DNA of 14,480 bases from Spirochaetaceae bacterium (GCA_003170115.1 PMZS01000163.1:1-14480); one strand, 5' to 3'; counted from the first letter of the stretch, positions 1 to 6,836 are shown. Translations and numbers: made by a program. Notes: generated by a model not told the origin, from the letters alone.

Positions 1-81
1 GACTCTCAGGAGAAGTTCCTGCAAGACTTCGTGGCAGCCTGGACCAAGGTGATGAACCTTGATCGCTTCGACCTCGCCTGA
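1..81 (+). CDS. katG: Catalase-peroxidase KatG, C-terminal end (5' end outside window)
   Basis: Only the last 26 codons are present, in frame 1 from base 1 to a TGA at 79-81. The translated tail (KFLQDFVAAWTKVMNLDRFDLA) matches the highly conserved C-terminus of bacterial KatG, where the pattern DFVxAWxKVMNxDRFDL is diagnostic. KatG is a cytoplasmic haem enzyme with catalase and broad peroxidase activity that removes hydrogen peroxide. The catalytic N-terminal half lies upstream of the window, so nothing can be said about its active site. A strong terminator follows 26 bases after the stop, so katG transcription probably ends there and does not feed the next operon. Confidence 0.9.
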   Translation, partial: DSQEKFLQDFVAAWTKVMNLDRFDLA

Positions 82-107
82 CCGTAATCAAAACGCTTAC
101 ACATATA

Positions 108-140
108 GGGGGGCAGCTTCTCAATGGCTGCCCTCTTTTT
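108..140 (+). terminator. Rho-independent terminator after katG
   Basis: A perfect 7-bp inverted repeat, GGGCAGC (111-117) and GCTGCCC (127-133), has a 9-base loop. It can be extended by G-T and G-C pairs at the base. A T-rich tract (TCTTTTTATT, 134-143) follows directly. This is a textbook intrinsic terminator for katG. An ATG at 124 lies inside the loop and stem, which argues against using it as the start of the next gene. Confidence 0.85.
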
Positions 141-141
141 A

Positions 142-170
142 TTGACTGATTCCGATTTTACTGCTAACAT
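142..170 (+). promoter_or_regulatory. Sigma-70-type promoter for the DUF1295/isomerase/kinase operon
   Basis: A -35-like TTGACT (142-147, 5 of 6 to consensus) and a -10-like TAACAT (165-170, 4 of 6) are separated by exactly 17 bases. They begin within the T tract of the katG terminator. Transcription would start near 177, only about 7 bases ahead of the ATG at 184, leaving almost no leader. That agrees with the absence of a Shine-Dalgarno sequence there. Assignment is by eye. Confidence 0.5.
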
Positions 171-183
171 ACGCCAACAGCCT

Positions 184-1095
184 ATGGATAACCCGCTCAT
201 AAACACAAAGAGCTTGGGGATCGCCTTCCTCCTTATAGCGATGGCCTACATCGACGCTGCAATCGCGGCCTTCCTCATCGGATGGGCTACAGGTGATAAA
301 GACCCCATCCTCATTGCTTTCACAGCCGATATCGCAGCCACGCTCGCGATATACGCCTGGGCCAGAGTCTTCCGCAACGCCAGCTTCTACGACCCGTACT
401 GGAGCGTCGCGCCCGCGGTCATCGCCCTCTGGTGGCTGACCCGGTTCGGCGGCCCGGGCGGAGTGACCGTCGTGCGGCAGGTGGTCGTCACGTTCCTGGT
501 ACTTGCCTGGGCGGCCCGGCTCACGTGGAACTGGCTGCGCCGCTGGAACGGTCTCAAGGACGAGGACTGGCGCTATGCCGATTACCGCCGGCTCGGTGCC
601 GGGTACTGGCCGGTCAGCTTTTTCGGGTTTCACATGATGCCCACCGTGCTCGTCTTCATTGCGTGCCTGTCACTCGTGCCGGCACTCTCCTGGAACAGCC
701 GGGGCGTCGGCATCCTGGACGTGGCGGCGGTGCTGGTCACGGCGGCGGCAATCCTCGTGGAGGCGGGCGCCGATCGGCAGCTTCGCCGCTTCCTCACCCG
801 GCGCACGCCCGGCCAGATCCTGGATACCGGCCTGTGGGCCCTTACGCGGCACCCGAACTATTTTGGGGAGGTACTGTTCTGGTGGGGGCTGTGGCTGTTC
901 GGGCTGGCCGCGGACCCATCGCGGTGGTGGACGATCGTGGGGCCCGCGGGTGTCACCGCTCTGTTCCTCGGCATCAGCGTTCCCATGATGGACAACCGGA
1001 TGCTTTCCCGGCACCCCGGCTACGCGGCTCACGTCAGCCGGCGTTCGGGCTTTCTGCCGTGGAAGGTGAAGCCCGGAAGAGAGGAGACGACATGA
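184..1095 (+). CDS. DUF1295 family integral membrane protein (steroid 5-alpha-reductase-like fold)
   Basis: A 303-residue polytopic membrane protein. The motifs EDWRY (about 127-131) and TRHPNYFGE (221-229), plus a C-terminal HPGYAxH-like segment, mark the DUF1295 family. That family is related to 3-oxo-5-alpha-steroid 4-dehydrogenases and isoprenylcysteine methyltransferases, and its bacterial members mostly have no proven substrate. Hydrophobic stretches lie at about 11-34, 42-63, 75-87, 97-115, 150-170, 176-194, 228-242 and 249-268. The ORF is open from an ATG at 124, but that codon sits inside the katG terminator and upstream of the predicted transcription start, so 184 is chosen. Neither start has a convincing ribosome site. 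Its stop overlaps the next start (ATGA at 1092-1095), so translation is coupled to the sugar isomerase. A role linked to that pathway is inferred from position only. Confidence 0.8.
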   Translation: MDNPLINTKSLGIAFLLIAMAYIDAAIAAFLIGWATGDKDPILIAFTADIAATLAIYAWARVFRNASFYDPYWSVAPAVIALWWLTRFGGPGGVTVVRQVVVTFLVLAWAARLTWNWLRRWNGLKDEDWRYADYRRLGAGYWPVSFFGFHMMPTVLVFIACLSLVPALSWNSRGVGILDVAAVLVTAAAILVEAGADRQLRRFLTRRTPGQILDTGLWALTRHPNYFGEVLFWWGLWLFGLAADPSRWWTIVGPAGVTALFLGISVPMMDNRMLSRHPGYAAHVSRRSGFLPWKVKPGREETT

Positions 1096-2507
1096 ATACT
1101 CTCACGGACCGATTTCTCAGGCACCCGATCGCCGACAGGCTGAAGAGACCGGCGGCGGTCCTGCAGCCCATTCTCGCGCGCAAGGGCAAGCCCACGGTTG
1201 ACCTCGAGAGGCTGGCCCGTGAGACGGAGGGAATCGCGCGGGTGCTGCCCGCCGTCGAGGTGCAGTCACCGGGGCACTGGGCCCGGACAGTGGCATCCCT
1301 CGGTGACGAGGTCGACGCAATCATTCCCGTGAGCGTCCCGGCGTACCCCACCGAGATCTGGAACGAACACCCGGAGCCGCTCGTGCGGCGGGGCATCCCG
1401 GTGGTCTTCTGGCCCCTCATGGAGTACGACGAGCCTGATTTCTGGCGCTGGTCGGCCCGCGACATGCTGAGCAGCCTCGGGGTGAAAGTCCACCTCGTGG
1501 CGTCCATGGCGGATGGTACAGCGCTGCTGAAGGCCTTCGGCACGCGGAGATTCCTGTCCGCCGGCCGCATGGTGGTCTTCGGAGAGCAGAACTTCCCCTG
1601 GAATGCGTTGTCCGCCAGTCACAATCTGACAGTGAGCCTCGGCACGCGCATCGACGTTCTTCCCCTCTCGTCGTTCCGGGAAAGGTGTCCCTCTTTCACC
1701 GACGCGGCCCTCCGCGCCGCGTGGGAAGAGCGCCGACAGAGATACGTGCAGAAGGACGTGCGCCTGCCCGAGCTGGACCAGGCCCTGCGCGTGTATCTCG
1801 CCATCAAGTCGATCCTCGTGGAGCGCGGCGCCTTCGCGTTCGGCGTGAACTGCTATGGGGACCTCATCATCAACGGCGGGCGGGATGTTCCCTGCCTCGC
1901 GCAGGCCCTCCTCCGGGAGGACGGGTACATCACCTCGTGCGATGGGGACTTTCTTGCCATGGAGAGCATGGCCCTGGCCAGCGTGTTCCTCGACGCCCCG
2001 TGCATGATGTCCAACATGTACCCGGTGAGCTACGAAGGGGCGCTTCGGGACCACTTCGGTGACCCCCTGAGTCCGGATGAGAAGCAGTACCCGAGACCAC
2101 GGTGGAAGAACCTCGCCCGGCTGGGCCATTGCGCGTTCGTCGGGATCGTCTCTCCTGAAATGACGCCGGACGGGCGCACGGCGCTCCGCGACTTCGGCGG
2201 GACCTGGGAGATCAAGCGCGACGGCCGGGGGTGCGGCCTGGACGGGGACATGCGGGGCGGCACCCGGGCAACCGCAATCGAGCTGAAATTCGACGGTCGA
2301 ACCCTGCTGCTGGCCCGGCTGAATGTCCTTGAGACGACTCACCACGGACTGCCCCATTGCGAGACGACCGCGCTCCTGGAGTTCGACGACCTGCAGAAGC
2401 TCGTGCAGAACATCTCCCGGGAGCATACGGTCATCCTGTACGGCGATCACGTGAGGTCACTCGAGGTCCTGGCGGATTGCCTCGGCTTGAAATGCATCAC
2501 CTGCTGA
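1092..2507 (+). CDS. L-fucose/L-arabinose isomerase-like sugar isomerase
   Basis: A 471-residue cytoplasmic protein resembling the FucI/AraA superfamily of Mn-dependent aldose-ketose isomerases. Visible family features are FGVNCYGDL (250-258), a C-D-G-D-x4-E-S-M stretch from 283 to 293 with acidic residues suited to metal binding (D286, E291), and a C-terminal YGDHVxxLxxLAxxLG segment with GDH at 451-453. In this superfamily such a histidine lies near the sugar. The start at 1092 overlaps the previous stop by ATGA and has GAGGAG (1081-1086) 5 bases upstream. The reading frame stays open another 220 codons upstream, but that part runs through the DUF1295 gene in another frame and is not protein-like. 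An FGGY kinase follows 7 bases downstream, so the product is probably a ketose that is then phosphorylated. The substrate cannot be read from sequence; candidates are aldopentoses, 6-deoxyhexoses or an aldoheptose. Confidence 0.75.
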   Translation: MNTLTDRFLRHPIADRLKRPAAVLQPILARKGKPTVDLERLARETEGIARVLPAVEVQSPGHWARTVASLGDEVDAIIPVSVPAYPTEIWNEHPEPLVRRGIPVVFWPLMEYDEPDFWRWSARDMLSSLGVKVHLVASMADGTALLKAFGTRRFLSAGRMVVFGEQNFPWNALSASHNLTVSLGTRIDVLPLSSFRERCPSFTDAALRAAWEERRQRYVQKDVRLPELDQALRVYLAIKSILVERGAFAFGVNCYGDLIINGGRDVPCLAQALLREDGYITSCDGDFLAMESMALASVFLDAPCMMSNMYPVSYEGALRDHFGDPLSPDEKQYPRPRWKNLARLGHCAFVGIVSPEMTPDGRTALRDFGGTWEIKRDGRGCGLDGDMRGGTRATAIELKFDGRTLLLARLNVLETTHHGLPHCETTALLEFDDLQKLVQNISREHTVILYGDHVRSLEVLADCLGLKCITC

Positions 2508-2514
2508 ACCCGGG

Positions 2515-3873
2515 ATGAAGCTCGTCGGCCTGGACATCGGCACAACCACGATCTGCGGCCTCGTCCTGGACGCCGGGTCAGGTGAAATCCTGTCCGTGGC
2601 CACCCGGCCCAATGCCTCGCGGCTTTCGGGGAAGGAAACCTGGGAAGCCCTGCAGGATCCGCGCGTCATATTGGAGACCGTGCACGGCATCCTGGACGCT
2701 TTCCTCGGCCAGCATGCCGATATCGCCGGGATCTGTGTCGCCGGCCAGATGCACGGAATCCTGTATGTCGACAAGGCGGGCCGGGCGATGAGCCCGCTGT
2801 ATACATGGCAGGACGGCCGGGGTGACCTTGCGGGCGCCGACGGGTCGAGCACCGCATCCCGTCTCTCCGAGGCGCTGGGCAGCCGGGTGAGCACGGGAAT
2901 GGGGTTCGTCACGCACGCCTGGAACGCGGCTCATGGGCTTGTCCCGAAGGGGTCCGCGTCGCTGTGCACGATCTCCGACTATGTGGCCATGGCCCTCGGC
3001 CGATGCGCGGCACCGCGAATGGACACGTCCAACGCGGCAAGCCTCGGATGTTTCGATCCCGCCCGGCGTGACTTCCGTCGAGGCGACATGGAAGGGCTCG
3101 GCATCGATGCCGGGCTCTTTCCCGAGGTCACGGACTCCTTCCCGATGCTCGGGGAGGCGCGCCCGGGCGTGCCCGTCTTTGCCGCGGCAGGCGACAACCA
3201 GGCCAGTTTCCTCGGGTCGGTCCGCGATGTTCTCTCCACCGTCCTCTTCAACATCGGGACGGGCAGCCAGGTATCCCTTCGCCTGGAATCCGCCGATGAT
3301 ATTCCCGGCCTGGATCTCCGCCCCTTCCCCTTTGGAGGGTACCTGGCAGTCGGCGCCGCTCTCTTTGGAGGCAAGGCCTACGCGCTGCTCCGCGGCTTCT
3401 TCGAACGCACGGTGCGCCTGTTCACGGCAGGGGAGCCTGCCGTGAGCTGGGAGACCATGAACGCGGTTGCGGAGTCGGCGATGCCCCCCGGCAGGCTCTC
3501 CGTGGACACACGGTTCGGCGGCACGCGCGCGGATCCCTCGGTGCGAGGCAGCATCTCCGGCGTTGGCCAGGACAATTTCACCCCGGAGCATTTCATTCTT
3601 GGTGTACGGGAGGGAATCGCCGCGGAGCTGCTGGATTTCTACCAGAGAGTGCCGGCGGCCAAACGCGCGCGCGTCACCTGCATGGCGGGATCCGGCAACG
3701 GGATCCGTCTGAACCCCGCTCTGCGCGAAGTCTTCGAGCGGCGCCTTGGAATGCGGATGCAGGTACCCGCGCATCGCGAAGAGACCTCGTTCGGGGCCGC
3801 GCTCATCGCGGGGGTTGCCGGCAGAGTGCTGCCGAGCCTCAAGGCTGCCGGGCAGCTCATCCGCTACGCGTAA
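2515..3873 (+). CDS. FGGY-family carbohydrate kinase, sedoheptulokinase-like
   Basis: A 452-residue cytoplasmic ATP-dependent sugar kinase with the FGGY/actin-ATPase fold. It shows the N-terminal phosphate loop DIGTTT (7-12), GQMHG (77-81), TWQDGR (97-102) and GDNQAS beginning at 226, whose aspartate (D227) is the expected catalytic base. It also has NIGTGSQ, a second phosphate-binding segment, and a C-terminal MAGSGNGI adenosine-site motif. The SDYVAMAL region followed by SNAASLGCFD resembles sedoheptulokinase (SHPK/CARKL) more than xylulokinase, although both share GQMHG. The likely reaction is a ketose plus ATP giving a ketose phosphate, perhaps a heptulose. Length is normal for the family. 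It starts 7 bases after the isomerase stop with only a short GGG upstream, so it is probably translationally dependent on that gene. The exact substrate is uncertain. Confidence 0.8.
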   Translation: MKLVGLDIGTTTICGLVLDAGSGEILSVATRPNASRLSGKETWEALQDPRVILETVHGILDAFLGQHADIAGICVAGQMHGILYVDKAGRAMSPLYTWQDGRGDLAGADGSSTASRLSEALGSRVSTGMGFVTHAWNAAHGLVPKGSASLCTISDYVAMALGRCAAPRMDTSNAASLGCFDPARRDFRRGDMEGLGIDAGLFPEVTDSFPMLGEARPGVPVFAAAGDNQASFLGSVRDVLSTVLFNIGTGSQVSLRLESADDIPGLDLRPFPFGGYLAVGAALFGGKAYALLRGFFERTVRLFTAGEPAVSWETMNAVAESAMPPGRLSVDTRFGGTRADPSVRGSISGVGQDNFTPEHFILGVREGIAAELLDFYQRVPAAKRARVTCMAGSGNGIRLNPALREVFERRLGMRMQVPAHREETSFGAALIAGVAGRVLPSLKAAGQLIRYA

Positions 3874-4016
3874 GCTGCGAAGAAAGCTACATTTGCGTAC
3901 CACATAATAAGAAAATCTACAATTCAGTAGGAAAGCCGATACCTGGCCGAATCACCCCATTTTTCACTTCTTCTTTCCCCATAGAGACTTAGAGACCAGC
4001 GGAAAGATTGCGAGGT

Positions 4017-4033
4017 TTGGCATGGATTATGCT
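4017..4033 (+). promoter_or_regulatory. Sigma-54 (RpoN) promoter for the permease-PII operon
   Basis: TTGGCATGGATTATGCT matches the sigma-54 consensus YTGGCACGNNNNTTGCW at all but two defined positions. The invariant GG (4019-4020) and GC (4031-4032) are separated by exactly 10 bases. Transcription would start near 4044, giving a leader of about 100 bases before the ATG at 4146. Sigma-54 control needs an activator such as NtrC, and it fits the PII domains encoded downstream. No clear NtrC-type enhancer palindrome was recognised in 3874-4016. Confidence 0.75.
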
Positions 4034-4049
4034 TTAGCCATTGCATAAT
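4026..4049. repeat. 7-bp inverted repeat over the -12 element and transcription start
   Basis: ATTATGC (4026-4032) and GCATAAT (4043-4049) form a perfect inverted repeat with a 10-base spacer, the centres 17 bases apart. The left arm overlaps the sigma-54 -12 element and the right arm covers the predicted start site. It could be an operator for a repressor. A repeat this short can arise by chance in a 270-base region. Confidence 0.35.
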
Positions 4050-4145
4050 TCTTCCGCTTTTTCATTTCGAGGCGCCCGGGAATCGTGAGGCCTCGGTGGA
4101 TATCGCATGGAAGATACCTGACTTTTTGACGAGGAGGTTTCTGTC

Positions 4146-6041
4146 ATGGCCGATGCAGTAATGAACTCCCCTTTGGTGAAGCCCAAGCTCGGAATGATGG
4201 GCGCCACCATGAACGCGATGGCGCTCATCGCGCCAGGGGCGTTCCTCTGGATCACCTACCAGCTGCAGGCGGCGGCCACGGCGCCCAGCGGCGCGTCGGT
4301 GGCGGCTGACATCTGGGCGGGCATCGTTGTCGCGCTGGTTCTTGCTTTTCTCACCGCGATTTCGTACTCGCAGCTTGCGAAGTTGTATCCCGAAGCGGGG
4401 TTCGCCGGCGCAACGTATTTCGCGGAGAAGGCCTTCCTGGAGCGCTCAGGAGCCAAGCGAGGCGCGCCGAACTCAATGGCCCGCATGGCAAAGCTCAGCA
4501 CGGGCTGGGCGGCTCACCTGTTCTACTGGGTCTACCCGGGAGTCATGGTCGCCTTCATGGCGATCCTGATCAGCTACATCTACAATCAGCTCACGGGAAA
4601 GAGCCTTTCAATCCTGGAGCTGACCCTCATCGGGGTCATATTCACCATCGTGACGGGCTACATCGCCTATCGCGGAATTACAGGCTCGACTTTCACGTCG
4701 ATCGTCATCAACGTGATCCAATGGGGCACGCTGGTCATATTCAGCGGCCTTGCCATCTATTACCGAATCCACAATCCGCAGGGCACGGGCGCGTGGACCT
4801 TCAGCGGGGCCTGGGACGTCGTCAAGCCTCACACCCTGAATGGAGTGTTGATCCAGTCGACTCTGGCCATCCTGATCCTGGTGGGCTTCGAGAGCTCCAC
4901 CTCGCTGTCTGCCGAAACGAAGAACCCGAAGACCACGATACCGAGGGCAGTAATCGTTTCCCTCATCGTTCAAGGACTCCTGGCGTACCTCATCGAGTAC
5001 TTCGCGACCGGCACGATGATCAGCGACAAGCTGACCGGCATCGTCGACGGCACAACCGTCACCGGCATGGCGGCGGCTGCCGCATCCGGGGCGCCGATCG
5101 GCGATCTTGCCAAGCTGATCGGAGACAACGTGCTGCATGGGATCGGCTTCGGCCTGATGATCAGCATGGCGGTCACGGTCGCGATCGCGGTGATCGGAAC
5201 CACCCTGAGCTGCATGAACACGGCAATGAGGATCTCCGGCGGCATGGCAGCGGACCAGGAGCTTCCTTCCATGATGGGTTTCATCCACAAAAAGTTCGCC
5301 ATCCCGCACGTGGCGCTCATCGCCCTGATCATGGTGAGCGCGGTCATCGGGGCAATCGGGGTGCGCTCCGTGGTGGGTCTGACGGGGATCGCGCTTGCAT
5401 CGAACCTCGGCACCTTCGTGCTCTATGGACTGACCTGCACCTGGACGATTGTCGCCTACAGGAAGAGAGCCGATCACAACATCCTGCTGCACGACATCAT
5501 CCCCGCGCTCGGTCTTCTTGCCAACGTCGTCATGCTCATCGCAATCGTGTACCTGTATGCAATCGGCAACGCGGATTCCCAGAACGAGGCGTACATCATG
5601 TTCGTCATCGCCGGCGGCTGGCTGGTTGTCTCGATCGCGTATGTCGGTGTCACGAGCATGAAGAAGTCGTACAGCATGAAGATGATTTCGGCGATGATCC
5701 GACCTGAATCTCTCAGCGTTCTCCTGGAGGTGCTCAAGGATGAAGATCTGATCCTGGGGATGACAGTGACAAAGATCAGGGGATTCGGCAGGCAGCTGGG
5801 CAAACAGGCCACCGGAGAGGGGAATAGTGATCCGGATTTGAAGTTCACCAGCGACAAGATCTCCCTCATCCCGAAGATCCGGGTGGATCTCGTTGTCAAC
5901 GACTGGGACGTCCCCAAGGTGATGGAGGTCATGAGGGAGGCGTTGTTCACGGGGCAGGTGGGAGACGGAAAGATCTTCGTCATGGATGCGAAAGACGCCA
6001 TGAGGATCCGCACAGGGGAGAAGGGGGTACTGGCCGTATGA
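4146..6041 (+). CDS. APC-family amino acid permease with a fused C-terminal PII (GlnB/GlnK) domain
   Basis: A 631-residue inner-membrane protein with two parts. Residues 1-505 form an APC-superfamily transporter with 12 predicted membrane segments (about 18-44, 55-80, 118-147, 155-178, 184-206, 233-253, 266-290, 332-362, 387-405, 409-438, 450-473, 481-502). IAPGAF (28-33) corresponds to the unwound first helix. GFES with SAETKNPKTTIP (248-266) is the typical APC signature. Residues 511-631 are a full PII domain: IRGFGRQ (544-550, glutamine equivalent to GlnB Q39), IPK (575-577, lysine equivalent to K58), the ATP loop TGQVGDGKIFV (602-612) and RIRTGE (620-625). The T-loop is about 8 residues longer than usual and has no tyrosine. 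Twelve segments would leave both termini in the cytoplasm, so the PII domain can sense ATP/ADP/2-oxoglutarate and gate transport. AGGAGG lies 8 bases upstream of the start. The substrate is unknown, probably an amino acid. Confidence 0.9.
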   Translation: MADAVMNSPLVKPKLGMMGATMNAMALIAPGAFLWITYQLQAAATAPSGASVAADIWAGIVVALVLAFLTAISYSQLAKLYPEAGFAGATYFAEKAFLERSGAKRGAPNSMARMAKLSTGWAAHLFYWVYPGVMVAFMAILISYIYNQLTGKSLSILELTLIGVIFTIVTGYIAYRGITGSTFTSIVINVIQWGTLVIFSGLAIYYRIHNPQGTGAWTFSGAWDVVKPHTLNGVLIQSTLAILILVGFESSTSLSAETKNPKTTIPRAVIVSLIVQGLLAYLIEYFATGTMISDKLTGIVDGTTVTGMAAAAASGAPIGDLAKLIGDNVLHGIGFGLMISMAVTVAIAVIGTTLSCMNTAMRISGGMAADQELPSMMGFIHKKFAIPHVALIALIMVSAVIGAIGVRSVVGLTGIALASNLGTFVLYGLTCTWTIVAYRKRADHNILLHDIIPALGLLANVVMLIAIVYLYAIGNADSQNEAYIMFVIAGGWLVVSIAYVGVTSMKKSYSMKMISAMIRPESLSVLLEVLKDEDLILGMTVTKIRGFGRQLGKQATGEGNSDPDLKFTSDKISLIPKIRVDLVVNDWDVPKVMEVMREALFTGQVGDGKIFVMDAKDAMRIRTGEKGVLAV

Positions 6042-6379
6042 AAAGGATAGAAGCGATCGTTCGACCCGCGAAGGTGAACGAAGTGTATGCCGCGCTGGAG
6101 CTGGTGGGCCACCCGGGCATGATGATCTCGGAGATCGAAGGCCACGGAAAAACAAAGGGTATCGAGCAGCAGGTGCGCGGAAAGACGTACAAGGTGGACT
6201 TCATCACGAAAGCCCGCATCGAGCTGGTGGTGGAGGACGCTGAGGTGAACGGAATTGTCTCCGCGATCCAGAAGGCAGCGTGCACGGGCCAGATCGGTGA
6301 CGGGAAGATATTCGTCCACCCCATCGACGATGCCGTGCGCGTGCGAACCGCGGAAAGAGGGGTTGCCGCCATCCGGTAG
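6038..6379 (+). CDS. PII signal-transduction protein, first stand-alone copy
   Basis: A 113-residue PII protein whose numbering aligns with E. coli GlnB without gaps. It has Y51 in GKTYKVDF, the classical uridylylation site. It also has K58, the ATP loop TGQIGDGKIFV (83-93, with K90), R101 and R103. Two departures stand out: residue 39 is threonine (GHGKTKG) where nearly all PII proteins have the glutamine that contacts 2-oxoglutarate and Mg-ATP, and the C-loop reads TAE instead of TGE. PII proteins are cytoplasmic trimers that bind ATP, ADP and usually 2-oxoglutarate and control partners through the T-loop. The gene overlaps the permease-PII stop by ATGA, with AAGGGGG upstream inside the permease gene. 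A direct functional partnership is therefore likely, perhaps including mixed trimers with the fused domain. Confidence 0.9.
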   Translation: MKRIEAIVRPAKVNEVYAALELVGHPGMMISEIEGHGKTKGIEQQVRGKTYKVDFITKARIELVVEDAEVNGIVSAIQKAACTGQIGDGKIFVHPIDDAVRVRTAERGVAAIR

Positions 6380-6434
6380 AAGATCGGCCGAGGCGTGTGG
6401 AAGTTTTTCATCACTGAGAGAAAGGAGAGAGTCA

Positions 6435-6815
6435 GTGACCAGGGAAATAAGGGCGATCATTCGGGAGGACGCGCTGCAAGCGGTGAAGGAGGGCCTTCGG
6501 GACATCGGCATTGTGGGCATGAACATTTTCGATATCCGGGGTCACGGGAGGCAGGGAGGAGTCGACCAGTCGTGGCGCGTTTCCAGCTCCAGGATGGACC
6601 TGCTTCCGAAGATCCAGGTCAACATCGTCCTGAGCGAGCACAACGTGGAGAAAACGATAGAGGCGATCATGAAAGCGGCACGGACCGGCAAAGAGGGTGA
6701 CGGCATCATTTTCGTCTACCCCGTGGAGGACGTCGTGCGCATCCGCACGGGAGAGCGGGGTCATGATGCGTTGATGTACCCGGACGATATTGACGCGCGA
6801 CGAGCAAAGAAATAG
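6435..6815 (+). CDS. PII-family protein, second stand-alone copy (divergent)
   Basis: A 126-residue PII protein starting at GTG 6435, with AAAGGAG (6421-6427) 7 bases upstream. The ORF is open further upstream, but that part overlaps the previous PII gene in another frame and is not PII sequence. It keeps RGHGRQGG with Q40 (equivalent to GlnB Q39), LPK with K59 (K58 equivalent), TGKEGDG and RIRTGERG (102-109). It has serine at the Tyr51 position (SSSRMD). Isoleucine replaces the ATP-phosphate-contacting lysine K90 (GDGIIFV). It carries a charged tail of about 14 residues. It therefore cannot be uridylylated at Y51, and its nucleotide binding may be altered. The gene lies 55 bases after the first PII gene with no terminator between them, so it is probably co-transcribed. 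It may modulate the permease or form mixed trimers; this is inferred. Confidence 0.85.
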   Translation: MTREIRAIIREDALQAVKEGLRDIGIVGMNIFDIRGHGRQGGVDQSWRVSSSRMDLLPKIQVNIVLSEHNVEKTIEAIMKAARTGKEGDGIIFVYPVEDVVRIRTGERGHDALMYPDDIDARRAKK

Positions 6816-6836
6816 GGCCCTGGGTTCTTCCTTGCC

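Larger units (their letters stand above)
3874..4145. other. Intergenic regulatory region between the sugar kinase and permease-PII genes
   Basis: This 272-base gap is visibly AT-richer than the flanking genes and is the longest non-coding stretch in the window. It holds the sigma-54 promoter (4017-4033) and an inverted repeat over its start site. A second 7-bp inverted repeat flanks the promoter (AGCGGAA 3998-4004 and TTCCGCT 4052-4058). AGAGAC occurs twice, 8 bases apart, at 3983 and 3991. A possible leader hairpin pairs CGAGGC (4068-4073) with GCCTCG (4090-4095). The AGGAGG ribosome site is at 4132-4137. No convincing terminator for the kinase operon was found. Confidence 0.6.

Noticed and set aside
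124..183. ATG at 124 as start of the DUF1295 gene
   Set aside because: It lies in the loop and stem of the katG terminator and upstream of the predicted transcription start.
432..1091. 220-codon upstream extension of the isomerase reading frame
   Set aside because: It runs through the DUF1295 gene in another frame, is Arg/Gly/Pro-rich with no family pattern, and the ATG at 1092 has a good ribosome site and ATGA coupling.
3892..3930. Possible sigma-70 promoter (TTGCGT ... TACAAT) upstream of the permease
   Set aside because: The spacer would be 19 bases and the -35 is poor; the sigma-54 site further down is much better.
4068..4095. Possible riboswitch in the permease leader
   Set aside because: Only one 6-bp stem with a long loop is visible; no known riboswitch core was recognised.
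4608..6155. 515-codon minus-strand ORF opposite the permease-PII gene
   Set aside because: His/Asp/Arg-rich antisense shadow of a high-GC coding region; the plus strand has clear APC and PII homology.
6255..6434. 60-codon upstream extension of the second stand-alone PII gene
   Set aside because: It overlaps the first PII gene in another frame, and PII homology begins exactly at GTG 6435 after a good ribosome site.
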